From NCBI RefSeq assembly GCF_004327985.1, contig NZ_SJDL01000035.1, positions 1 through 57,592 on the forward strand: 57,592 nucleotides of DNA, read 5' to 3'. Made by a program: the position numbers and the translations under genes. Positions 35,336 to 45,300 of the stretch are shown here, in pieces; position 1 is the stretch's first letter, and each line of letters starts with the position of its first letter. The DNA is from Marinobacter halodurans (GTDB lineage: Bacteria; Pseudomonadota; Gammaproteobacteria; Pseudomonadales; Oleiphilaceae). A model generated the notes under the pieces. It was not told where the DNA came from, ran no database searches, and worked only from the letters and a program-made list of their open reading frames with translations.

Positions 35336-35995
35336 TTGATCAGGGTCCTGGTTGTAGATGACCACGAGCTGGTTCGATCAGGCATCACGCGGATGCTGGC
35401 AGACAACACGGATATCGAGGTGATCGGTCAGGCGGCATCCGGTGAAGACGCCGTCGACTTCGTTCGCAACGATGCCCCCGATATTGTGTTGATGGACATC
35501 CGGATGCCCGGTATCGGTGGGCTTGAAGCAACGCGCCGTGTCCTGCGTATTGATGATTCGATCCGGGTGATCGTGGTGACGGCGTGCGCCGACGATCCCT
35601 ATCCAACCCGGGTCATGCAGGCAGGGGCGTCGGCCTACATCACCAAGAGCGCCGACATCAAGGAAATGGTTCGTGCCATCCGTATGGCGCACACCGGGCA
35701 GCGTTACATCAGCCCGGAAATCGCCCAGAAAATGGCCCTCAAGCAGCTTGGCGGCGACAGCGCCGACAACGACAAGCTGTCGATTTTCGATAAGCTGTCC
35801 GAACGCGAACTGCAGATTGCCATGATGGTCGTGGATTGCCAGAAAGTGCAGGACATCTCCGACAAGCTCTGTCTCAGCCCCAAGACGGTCAACAGCTACC
35901 GTTACCGTATTTTCGAGAAGCTGGAAATATCCAGCGATGTAGAGCTTGCCCTGATGGCCGTCAGACTCGGGTTGCTTGATGCCGACAAAGTCTGA
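35336..35995 (+). CDS. gacA: GacA/UvrY response regulator
   Basis: A 219-residue two-component regulator. The receiver domain starts IRVLVVDDHELVRSGI and has the phospho-acceptor Asp in VLMDIRMPG (near residue 54). The C-terminal LuxR-type helix-turn-helix contains LSERELQIAMMV and LCLSPKTVNSYRYRIFEKL. GacA, with the GacS sensor, drives small RNAs that titrate CsrA/RsmA. The start is TTG at 35336, preceded by CGGGGTGGA; E. coli uvrY also starts with TTG. A longer in-frame GTG/ATG extension would add 29 residues that the family lacks. Its stop overlaps the uvrC start region, the usual pairing in gammaproteobacteria. Confidence 0.95.
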   Translation: MIRVLVVDDHELVRSGITRMLADNTDIEVIGQAASGEDAVDFVRNDAPDIVLMDIRMPGIGGLEATRRVLRIDDSIRVIVVTACADDPYPTRVMQAGASAYITKSADIKEMVRAIRMAHTGQRYISPEIAQKMALKQLGGDSADNDKLSIFDKLSERELQIAMMVVDCQKVQDISDKLCLSPKTVNSYRYRIFEKLEISSDVELALMAVRLGLLDADKV

Positions 35996-37829
35996 CACGG
36001 CCCACGAATTCGACAGCAAGACCTTTCTCAAGCGACTCACCGAACGTCCCGGCGTCTACCGGATGCTGGATACGGCCGGTGAGGTGCTGTACGTCGGTAA
36101 GGCCCGTAACCTCAAGAACCGCGTCAGCAGCTACTTCCGCAAGAGTGGCCTGTCCGCCAAGACGGAGGCCCTGGTCAGCCGTATCGCCCAGGTCGAGGTG
36201 ACCATCACCGGCAGCGAAACCGAAGCGTTGCTGCTGGAACAGAACCTCATCAAGTCCCTGCGGCCGCCGTATAACATCCTGCTCCGGGACGACAAGTCCT
36301 ATCCTTACATCTATCTCTCGGGCCACGACAAATACCCCTCGCTGACCTTCCGCCGGGGGCGTACCCGACGCGCCAAGGGCAGTTGGTTCGGGCCGTATCC
36401 CAGCTCCGGCGCCGTCCGGGAAAGTCTTAATGTTCTTCAAAAGATATTCCGCATAAGAAACTGTTCTGACAGCTTTTTCAATAATCGCTCGCGACCCTGC
36501 CTGCAGTACCAGATCAACCGCTGCACGGCGCCCTGCGTCGGTTACATCTCGCCGGAGGACTACGCCAACGACATCCGCCACGCCACCATGTTCCTGGAGG
36601 GGAAGAACCCGGCGATCCTGGACGACCTGATGCAGTCCATGGAAACCGCCAGCCAGGCCCTGGAGTTCGAGAAAGCAGCGATCTATCGCGACCAGGTGAA
36701 CCACCTGCGTCACGTCCAGGAGCAGCAGTCCATCGAAGCGAGCGGCGGCGATGCCGATGTGATCGCCATGGCGCAGGATGCCGGCGTGGTGTGTGTGGTC
36801 GTGATCCTCGTGCGGGGCGGGCGAGTGCTGGGCACCAAGGACTATTTCCCCCGGTTCTCCCTGGAGCAGTCCGACGCCGAACTACTCAGCGCCTTCCTGG
36901 GGCAGTTCTATTTCGGCGGCGATGCCCAGCGCGAGTTTCCCCGCGAGGTCCTGGTGCCGGTTGAGGTGGATGAACAGGACATCCTGTCCCAGGCGTTGAC
37001 GGAAGCCGCCGGCCGGGAGGTCCGCATCCGCCGGAACGTCCGCGGCGAACGCCGGCGCTGGCTGGACCTGGCCGCGACCAATGCCCAGCAGACATTACTG
37101 ACGCACCTGGCCAGCAAGGAAACGGTCTATCGCCGGTTACTGGCCCTGAGGGACCTGCTGGAACTCAAGGAAACGCCCTCGCGCATGGAATGCTTTGATA
37201 TCAGTCACAGTCACGGCGAGAATACGGTGGCGTCCTGTGTGGTCTTCGACGAAAACGGGCCGCTCAAGAGCGACTACCGGCTCTACAACATCGAAGGCGT
37301 GACCGGGGGTGACGATTACGGCGCCATGCGCCAGGTCCTGACGCGGCGCTATACGCGCATCAAGTCCGGCGAGGGCAAACGGCCGGATCTGGTGTTTGTC
37401 GATGGCGGGAAAGGGCAGCTCAATGTGGCCCGGGATGTGTTCGAACAACTGGGTCTTTCGGACATTACGCTGATCGGCGTGGCCAAAGGCGTCACCCGTA
37501 AGGCCGGCATGGAACAACTGATCGATGCCTTGACGGACGCCACGTTCCGGGTACCCTCCGATTCACCGGCGTTGCATCTGATCCAGCACATTCGCGACGA
37601 ATCGCACCGGTTTGCCATCACCGGCCACCGGGCACGGCGGGACAAGAAACGCCGGCAGTCAACACTGGAAGGCATCGAGGGCGTGGGTGCGAAACGCCGG
37701 CGGGAACTGATCCGCTATTTTGGCGGCATCCAGGAGATCAAGAAGGCCAGTGTCACGGAGATTGCCAAAGTCCGGGGCATCAGCCGCGGGCTGGCCGAAT
37801 CGATTTACGCAGCACTTCACAACGAGTAG
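35979..37829 (+). CDS. uvrC: Excinuclease ABC subunit C
   Basis: A 616-residue nucleotide-excision-repair nuclease making the two incisions around a lesion with UvrA and UvrB. The N-terminal GIY-YIG domain shows RPGVYRMLDTAGEVLYVGKARNLKNRVSSYF-type residues near 20, split here as GVYRML and YVGKARNLKNR. A UvrB-interacting region lies near 205, the RNase-H-like domain has ECFDISHSHG near 404 and FVDGGKGQL near 470, and tandem HhH motifs finish the protein (IEGVGAKRR near 567). ATG 35979 is preferred to TTG 35976. It overlaps the end of gacA. Confidence 0.97.
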   Translation: MPTKSDTAHEFDSKTFLKRLTERPGVYRMLDTAGEVLYVGKARNLKNRVSSYFRKSGLSAKTEALVSRIAQVEVTITGSETEALLLEQNLIKSLRPPYNILLRDDKSYPYIYLSGHDKYPSLTFRRGRTRRAKGSWFGPYPSSGAVRESLNVLQKIFRIRNCSDSFFNNRSRPCLQYQINRCTAPCVGYISPEDYANDIRHATMFLEGKNPAILDDLMQSMETASQALEFEKAAIYRDQVNHLRHVQEQQSIEASGGDADVIAMAQDAGVVCVVVILVRGGRVLGTKDYFPRFSLEQSDAELLSAFLGQFYFGGDAQREFPREVLVPVEVDEQDILSQALTEAAGREVRIRRNVRGERRRWLDLAATNAQQTLLTHLASKETVYRRLLALRDLLELKETPSRMECFDISHSHGENTVASCVVFDENGPLKSDYRLYNIEGVTGGDDYGAMRQVLTRRYTRIKSGEGKRPDLVFVDGGKGQLNVARDVFEQLGLSDITLIGVAKGVTRKAGMEQLIDALTDATFRVPSDSPALHLIQHIRDESHRFAITGHRARRDKKRRQSTLEGIEGVGAKRRRELIRYFGGIQEIKKASVTEIAKVRGISRGLAESIYAALHNE

Positions 37830-37834
37830 GGCGA

Positions 37835-38389
37835 ATGAATCTACCCAACATACTGACGGTGTCCCGGATTGTGATGATCCCGGTCTTCGTCGTGATCTTT
37901 TACCTGCCGTTCGAGTGGCACTTCCTGACCAGCGCGGCTATTTTCGCCCTGGCCGGCGCCACCGACTGGCTCGACGGCTACCTGGCCCGTCGCCTGAACC
38001 AGAGCACGCCGTTTGGTGCTTTCCTCGATCCGGTCGCTGACAAGTTGATGGTGGCCATCGCGCTGACGGTTCTGGTGGACGAGCACCATTCCATGTTGAT
38101 GACGATCCCCGCGAGCATCATCATCGGCCGCGAGATCGTGATTTCGGCCTTGCGGGAATGGATGGCGGAAATGGGCAAACGCGCCAGTGTCGCGGTGTCC
38201 TACATCGGTAAGATCAAGACCACCGCCCAGATGGTGTCCATCATCATGCTGCTGGCGTTCCCGATCGGCACGGTAGGCGCCATTCTCGGCAAGGTGCTGC
38301 TGTACGTCGCTGCGATCCTGACCCTGTGGTCCATGTACCTTTACCTGAAGGCGGCGTGGCCGGACCTGTTCCCCAAAGCCGGGGAGTGA
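37835..38389 (+). CDS. pgsA: CDP-diacylglycerol--glycerol-3-phosphate phosphatidyltransferase
   Basis: A 184-residue inner-membrane enzyme making phosphatidylglycerol phosphate. MNLPNILTVSRIVMIPVF is the usual N-terminus. The CDP-alcohol phosphotransferase motif reads ATDWLDGYLARRLNQSTPFGAFLDPVADK (residues about 48-76) with all the expected Asp residues. It starts six bases after uvrC, as in other gammaproteobacteria, and is followed by tRNA-Gly and tRNA-Cys. Confidence 0.97.
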   Translation: MNLPNILTVSRIVMIPVFVVIFYLPFEWHFLTSAAIFALAGATDWLDGYLARRLNQSTPFGAFLDPVADKLMVAIALTVLVDEHHSMLMTIPASIIIGREIVISALREWMAEMGKRASVAVSYIGKIKTTAQMVSIIMLLAFPIGTVGAILGKVLLYVAAILTLWSMYLYLKAAWPDLFPKAGE

Positions 38390-38448
38390 AGGGTTCTGTT
38401 TAAAGAATAATCAATCAGTTAGGGTAAACTACTGAATCAAAAAAAGGG

Positions 38449-38476
38449 TTGACACCCCCGGCTGATCCATTAATAT
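38449..38476 (+). promoter_or_regulatory. Sigma-70 promoter of the tRNA genes
   Basis: TTGACA (38449-38454), a 16-bp spacer and TAATAT (38471-38476), followed by a GCGCC-type discriminator, as in stable RNA promoters. It lies about 45 bp before tRNA-Gly. Confidence 0.75.
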
Positions 38477-38521
38477 AAGCGCCACTTCAGCGATGACAGC
38501 GTTTCATTGCAACGAAGTAGG

Positions 38522-38597
38522 GCGGGAATAGCTCAGTTGGTAGAGCACAACCTTGCCAAGGTTGGGGTCGCGAGTTCGAATCTCGTTTCCCGCTCCA
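38522..38597 (+). tRNA. glyW: tRNA-Gly (GCC)
   Basis: A 76-nt cloverleaf with acceptor stem GCGGGAA/TTCCCGC, D-arm AGCTCAGTTGGTAGAGCA, anticodon arm CAACCTTGCCAAGGTTG with anticodon GCC, T-arm with GTTCGAATC and an encoded CCA end. The position after pgsA matches the conserved glyW-cysT locus. Confidence 0.96.
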
Positions 38598-38685
38598 ATT
38601 TCTCTCCGGTTTCGCCGGTTGGAAATCACAATCCAAGTCTCTCAATGCCTCCTGAGAGCAAAAGCCCGTTTCCAAGGCTTTCCCC

Positions 38686-39397
<712 letters not shown>

Positions 39398-40987
39398 GTG
39401 CAGTTCAAACGGTTGCTGGATACCCTCGCAAGGTCTTCGGCCCAAGCAGTAACGACGCTTGGGAAAGGAGAAAAACAAGAAGACGAGCTAAAAGATTATC
39501 TTTACGTCGAGACTGACATCGAGACCGACTTCAAGCGCCTACTGGACTCCAGTCCGCCTCCGGAAACTGTGATATTTCTATGCGGTTCCTCCGGTGACGG
39601 CAAATCTGAGATTCTCAAGCGCTATCACAAGCGCTACTCCGATGAATTCAGTTTCCATCTCGATGCCACGCATGCCTTCAAGCCAGATCAGAACGCTATC
39701 CAAGCGCTCGACCAACTTTTTGAAGAACATAAAAGTTCTGAGAAGCCTCTGGTTGTCGGTATCAATGTAGGAATGCTCTTTAATTTTTCGTCTCAAGGCG
39801 ACAAAGAGCACGAGGAGATACGGAATGCCATTGAGGCGTACCTTCAGTCCGGCGAAGAGATCTCGCCGCATTTCAAGTTTCTGAATTTTGAAAAGTACCC
39901 AAAATTCAGTCTCGAAGAAGGGAAGACTGGGTCAGTATTCATCTTCGAGCTAATCGAGAGAGTGGTTGCGGCATCAGACGCAAATCCGCTGTATAGGGCT
40001 TATCTAGAATCTATAGAAACATCTCAGGATAAACTGACAACCAATTATCGATTGCTTCAAATCAAGGAAGTTCGTGAACGCATCGTCAAATTGCTTCTCT
40101 CCGCTCGGTTGAGGTTCGATCAGTTTTTGTCTGCTCGGGCATTACTTGATTTCGTTCACCACCTCATTACGGGTCCTGGTTTGCTTTGCGATAACCTGTT
40201 TGTCAGCGGGCAAAATGAGTTGAGTGAGGTCATTAGTCACTTTGATCCTTGCTCGATAAGGTCACGGCGAATTGACCAATTTTTAATTCAACATCCGCTT
40301 GGAGTCAAAGAGCAGGCGTTTGAAGAGTTTCAGGCGGATGTTGCGAGTGATCTCAATGTACGAGAGTTGGATGCAGCTAGTTGGCTTAGGTTTTTTTATC
40401 TTCTTCAGGACGTTGAAATCGGGAACAATTTCCATCAGACCTTCGGCGACGATTTCGAGCAGCCGCTATATAATCGCTACATTGAAATTTGGCGGCTACA
40501 CGCGACTTATGATGGAGGCGATAAAACTCCTCTCCGCGACTTTTATAAAGACGAATTGTTTTCAGCCTTGATGCGATTTGGGAATCGTCTTGAGCCGTCG
40601 CTTACGAAGCGGGGCCATATGTTCCTTTGTAGTAGGAATAAAGTTTTCATTTCTGCCCACGCCAATCTGAGGCCAGATTTCAAAGGAATCGAGAAAGAGC
40701 CTGTGGCTAATATCCACGAGTTCCCTGTGTGTATAAAAGTAGGTGATCAGCGTTTACGAACATTCTATGTGAACGTGAGTTTCCTGGAGCTGATCTCCAA
40801 AATTAACAATGGGTACCGGCCTAATAAGCACGATAAAAATACTATCGTGATCCTAGAGGAAATCATCGCAGACGTTACAGGAGTTATCGTCAACTCTAAT
40901 CGATTGCTGTTTTCCGAAGCTCGCAGTCAAGTTGTCCTGACCAATGAAGTGGATGATGAGGAATTTGTAGTTGGGGGTGAAGAGTGA
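39398..40987 (+). CDS. dptF: DNA phosphorothioation-dependent restriction protein DptF
   Basis: A 529-residue P-loop ATPase. LLDTLARSSAQAVTTLG at the N-terminus and CGSSGDGKSEI (Walker A, residues about 61-70) are characteristic of DptF (DndF). With DptG and DptH it forms the complex that attacks DNA lacking phosphorothioate marks. The start is GTG at 39398 with AAGGATAAG just upstream. It overlaps dptG by GTGA, and all three restriction genes are coupled in this way. GC content is well below that of the chromosome on the left. Confidence 0.92.
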   Translation: MQFKRLLDTLARSSAQAVTTLGKGEKQEDELKDYLYVETDIETDFKRLLDSSPPPETVIFLCGSSGDGKSEILKRYHKRYSDEFSFHLDATHAFKPDQNAIQALDQLFEEHKSSEKPLVVGINVGMLFNFSSQGDKEHEEIRNAIEAYLQSGEEISPHFKFLNFEKYPKFSLEEGKTGSVFIFELIERVVAASDANPLYRAYLESIETSQDKLTTNYRLLQIKEVRERIVKLLLSARLRFDQFLSARALLDFVHHLITGPGLLCDNLFVSGQNELSEVISHFDPCSIRSRRIDQFLIQHPLGVKEQAFEEFQADVASDLNVRELDAASWLRFFYLLQDVEIGNNFHQTFGDDFEQPLYNRYIEIWRLHATYDGGDKTPLRDFYKDELFSALMRFGNRLEPSLTKRGHMFLCSRNKVFISAHANLRPDFKGIEKEPVANIHEFPVCIKVGDQRLRTFYVNVSFLELISKINNGYRPNKHDKNTIVILEEIIADVTGVIVNSNRLLFSEARSQVVLTNEVDDEEFVVGGEE

Positions 40988-42327
40988 CGGTAGCTGAGAA
41001 TCTTGCAGAGCTGGACGAACAAGAAATTCAAGAACGAAATCTGGTAAACAGTTTTCTCCCGTTTCGACAGCAGAGGTCAAATTCCGCCGGCTATGACTTT
41101 GACGCGATAGCGGGAAGCGTTCTATCGACAGCCCTGCAAAAACAACTAACGAAAGGTTCAACGCTAGAGACCTTCGGGAAAGCCGTTTTTGACCGCCTGA
41201 CGCCCAAATTAACAGATGACACTATGAATGAGCTCATTGAAACGATGTATTTTGAAGATGATGCATCGGGGCTTTTCAAGGTGTCGCCGGAGTTTTTAAT
41301 ATTTAAAACTACGCAAGCGGATACCTCCACAAATAAGCATATTTCGCAGGTGCTGACTAACTTCATTCTGCACGAGAGAATTGAATTTCCGAGATTAAGC
41401 AGTGACGTCAACTTTCTCGAAAAAGAACTCGTCGACGAGTTTCAAAAATTCCTAACTGACTCTAGTGATGAGCCTACAGAGCACCCCTATCTGCCCTTCC
41501 TCTCTAAATTATTTTCAGAGGACTTAAGTTTTCTACTCAAGCATCCTAGTTACTTTCTGCAGAATTTGAGCTTGTTTTTTAATCTATATAACTTTTTGTA
41601 TAGCGCTCAACTCGCTTTGAATATAAACGGATGGACTGAGGCACCGGACAGTAAGCCGCTTTTTTTTATTCTCGACACTGAGAAGGCGAGTTTAGAAAGA
41701 AAGCAGGTGGGGGAGTCCTTCGGACAGCTCATCGTGAAGGTAGCTGATTTGTTTCCTGTTTTATCAATGCTTGAGTACTTAAATCAGCCCCAAAACAAGA
41801 AGGCGAAAAAATTTCCTTTGTGGCACGTTCTGCAGGATGTCGAGGCCATGCCAAAGCGTCAACAACATGAGCTACATAACTCATTAATCGAGTTCTGCAG
41901 AAGATATCGAGAAAAACGAGGCTTAGAGGCCGTAGATGCATATGCTCAAACGGCAAAAGGAATGTTTGCACTTCTAAGCGATACAGCGAAAGAGATATTT
42001 AGCAAACGAGGTACCAACCAGTTCACAGTCAACAGCAAGTTTGTTAACGCTTTTGAGAATGAAGTTGCTTCCCACTTCATACAGGTGAGGGGCCGCTCTG
42101 GTCGGGTGCTTACCATTTCTCAAGATTATCTCCTGCTGCTCACAAACCTGTCTATCGGCGATAAGAAGCAGATGCAGTTTCAGGAGCTTCTCTCTGAATT
42201 TAGAAAGCGGGGTGTATGGTTTGACCGTCAGTCTGAACAGGCAATTATTCGGTTTTTAGAGCGAATAGGGAACGTTGAAAGAATGAGCGATAGCGGGGAT
42301 GCGGTATATGTCCGGAAAACACTTTGA
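40984..42327 (+). CDS. dptG: DNA phosphorothioation-dependent restriction protein DptG
   Basis: A 447-residue protein of DptG length and place. FLPFRQQRSNSAGYDFD near residue 20 and the C-terminal segment LLLLTNLSIGDKKQMQFQELLSEFRKRGVWFD, split here as LTNLSIGDKKQ and FRKRGVWFD, fit the family. No catalytic motif is evident; DptG is thought to be a structural partner between DptF and DptH. The start is GTG at 40984 inside the dptF stop, and its last 20 bases overlap the start of dptH. Confidence 0.87.
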   Translation: MTVAENLAELDEQEIQERNLVNSFLPFRQQRSNSAGYDFDAIAGSVLSTALQKQLTKGSTLETFGKAVFDRLTPKLTDDTMNELIETMYFEDDASGLFKVSPEFLIFKTTQADTSTNKHISQVLTNFILHERIEFPRLSSDVNFLEKELVDEFQKFLTDSSDEPTEHPYLPFLSKLFSEDLSFLLKHPSYFLQNLSLFFNLYNFLYSAQLALNINGWTEAPDSKPLFFILDTEKASLERKQVGESFGQLIVKVADLFPVLSMLEYLNQPQNKKAKKFPLWHVLQDVEAMPKRQQHELHNSLIEFCRRYREKRGLEAVDAYAQTAKGMFALLSDTAKEIFSKRGTNQFTVNSKFVNAFENEVASHFIQVRGRSGRVLTISQDYLLLLTNLSIGDKKQMQFQELLSEFRKRGVWFDRQSEQAIIRFLERIGNVERMSDSGDAVYVRKTL

Positions 42328-45300
42328 AGCCTTTCTTGTAAAGAATCTGAGGGATTGGCTTCAAGAAAGAATTGAAGCGGGCGCCCGATATCAATTCAAG
42401 TCACCAGACCCTGAAAACACGAGAGGACTTGTCTCTGAATTGCTGGAGAATCGGGACGGTGTTTTAGAGGTTCAGGGCCAGGAGCTCTCTTATCTTTCTG
42501 TTAACGGTTGCCGCTTGTTGGTGTCCGGTCATCTAGAGCAGCCCGATGTTGATAGTGGGTGCTACACCGAAAACTACATCTCTAGCCTTCGGGATGAGGT
42601 TGCCGCTCAGGAAGTTCCGTTTGAAAGCTGTGCGCTTCTTATAATTCACAACAGCTTGCTCGATACGCTTATAAACAGTGCGTTCGATCTGGGGCAGGGC
42701 AAGGCCGTTTGGTCTCCGCGCCAAACAAAAAAAAAGCTAGACGAGTTGATTTCCGATGACATGTCTAGCCAGGTGGCGTCTCGATGTCTTCTCGAGCATC
42801 AGGTGCGCGTCATTAACGAAGAAGGATCCAGTGTTTTCGGATTTCGACATCTTCACGATGCGGTGATTGATGGAGATCTTCGTTTCCAGGAGCTGGGGCT
42901 TTTCAACGATCCCCAAGTTTTGAGCAATTCCAATGAGAAGCAAGTTGCTCGTCGGCTTGAGGCTAATCGCCAACTTCGTGAAGAAATAGAGTTTGCGGTT
43001 GAGCATTTCCCTAACGAATTGGAGGACAGGCTCACCAAATTTGGCTCAAAGTTTATACAGAAGCATTTTGGCGAAAATCCAGAGGTTTCTTGGAAAGACT
43101 TGAACTATGGCGATTTTAGGGCGGAAGAGGACCGGCAGAAGAATCTCACCCTCGATTACGAGGGTTTGACGGTTAACGGCTGCGAAGTCGATGTTCGAGA
43201 TAAAAAAGAGACCGCAGCTGGACGGCGAGACAAGCACCTAATAGTTGAGGTTCCTGCAGATCAAGAATTATTTAATTTCAAGATCAGCTTCGTTGGGCAG
43301 CGCCTAGAAAGGCGAGAACTAGCGTTGCTACCAAAATCTATGTCAGAGCTTATTGACATCGATTTCTCCTCAAGAGGAGAGAAATCGACTTTCACCATTT
43401 CTGGTGTTGCCGGTGTCGAGCCCCGTTTTTTCAGCCTGCGGCTAAATCGAGACTCCGCAAACGAGAAATACAGCTTCCACTGTATGATTATTCGGGAGGG
43501 AACTTTTCATTTATCTGCGTTTGATAATAGATTCCTCATAGATTACCGCAGAAAGGCACTCGTCCTCCAAGCAGATCAGCATGTTCTTGAATTGAATCCA
43601 GATCTCACCTCTTCGGTCGAACTCAAGGATAGTGGCCAAACGATCGCTACTACCGAATTTGGGAAGGTGGATTTTACTCAGCTTTATGACGAATCCGATG
43701 AGGTTAGTTTTACTCTGACCAATGGTGAAGCGGAGCTAAAGATTTTAGTAGAGGGTGAGCCTAGCAAAGAAACGCTTAAGCTACCTGTCATATTTGATAC
43801 GAATAGATTTGCCAGGCTTTTCAAGAACGATGAATTTAACGGTATCTATAAGCCGGGCAAAGAGACAGTTGTATTCGATAATCAGGAGTCGGAGCCTCTA
43901 TTCCTGAGAAAATGGCTGTTACAAGCGGAATCGGCATTAGTTAATGAAGGTTGCGTTGAATGGGACAATGATCTCAAAAAAGGAATTCCTAGTTCAGGGT
44001 TAGAACTCGCTGACTCTGCTCTATACGAGGCCTACTCAGCACTAATTGGGTATTTCCAAAAGCATAAAACGCTACCTTCGCTAGCCAGTTGGGGGCCAGA
44101 ACTCGTGGCGCTTGGCAAGGAATATGTCCATGCCTGTATCGATTACTTAGAACAAATTCCCACGGGTAAGTCATTGAGCTACTCCGAGCGATTAGTGATT
44201 CGGCTAGGCTTTGTGACGCTTAACGAAAAGCGATTCCTCTCCCCATTCCATCCACTGGTGATGTCTTATTACCTCAAACTGGTAGAAGAAATCGTACTGG
44301 ACGGTGAAGCGAGGAGTTTCCGTCAATTGCCTGAGGTTACGAAGAGCCGGTTAAACCCGAGGGGGCTCATACCCCACTTATTCGATAAGGAAAACCAATA
44401 CAACTATACGCAGGCGGTCCCTGAGAACCCCTTTTGGCTAGAGATTGTGCCTCACCAGGAAACTAGCTTTGACTTCGTCACCAATCTGGTCAAACACAAG
44501 ATTGAAGAATTCACTAGCACATTCAATCAGTTATTCCTTCAAGTTGACGATGCGCCACTACTCATCAATTCAGTCAACAACGCGGAGAATACTGAACTTT
44601 TTCAGGGCCTCGTCTCTTACTATCAAGCCCACTTGCAGGACGGCCTTCACATACATGTGAACCTCTATGATCAAGAACTTATTGAGACTGAATTCGATAA
44701 GTTCGCAGAGATGGGAATGTATGAAGAGATCAAGGATAGCTACAGATTAGACAAGGGCGCCGCGCGCCGTAACGCAGATGCGGTTATTGACTTGTTAAGA
44801 ACTCGGCTGACATTCAGCAAGTTCCGGCATGAGAACGTTGAGAAACAGGCGTACGCACACCTAACATTTTTCAAGAATGATCAGAAAGTTGAGGCTGTCG
44901 ACAACAGTATTAGCGACCACTTGTCTGGCATAGCGTGTGGAGGTTTGTTGTCGGGTGAATCTTCACGCAGTGAGGGTGATCGTTACTTTACTGCCTTTGG
45001 GTTGAGTGGCGTAGATTACGATGACATTCCTCATCTGAAATTGGCCAAGATGATAGGCACGTTGTGGCGCCCGTCGCAATCGAAGAATGACGTCTACCAC
45101 GATCATTCTGCCATCAGCCTTGCCGTGAGCCAGGAATTCATGGCGTTGCTCGAACGCTCATACGACAGCTCTCTGTGGACTACCATCATTGACCCCAAGG
45201 TTACGCTCAAGTTTTTCCAGGCGAAGACTGGTGTAATCCTGATCCATTATTCAGATCAATACACGAGCTCTTCTGGCTACGACGCAATTACCGTTACAAA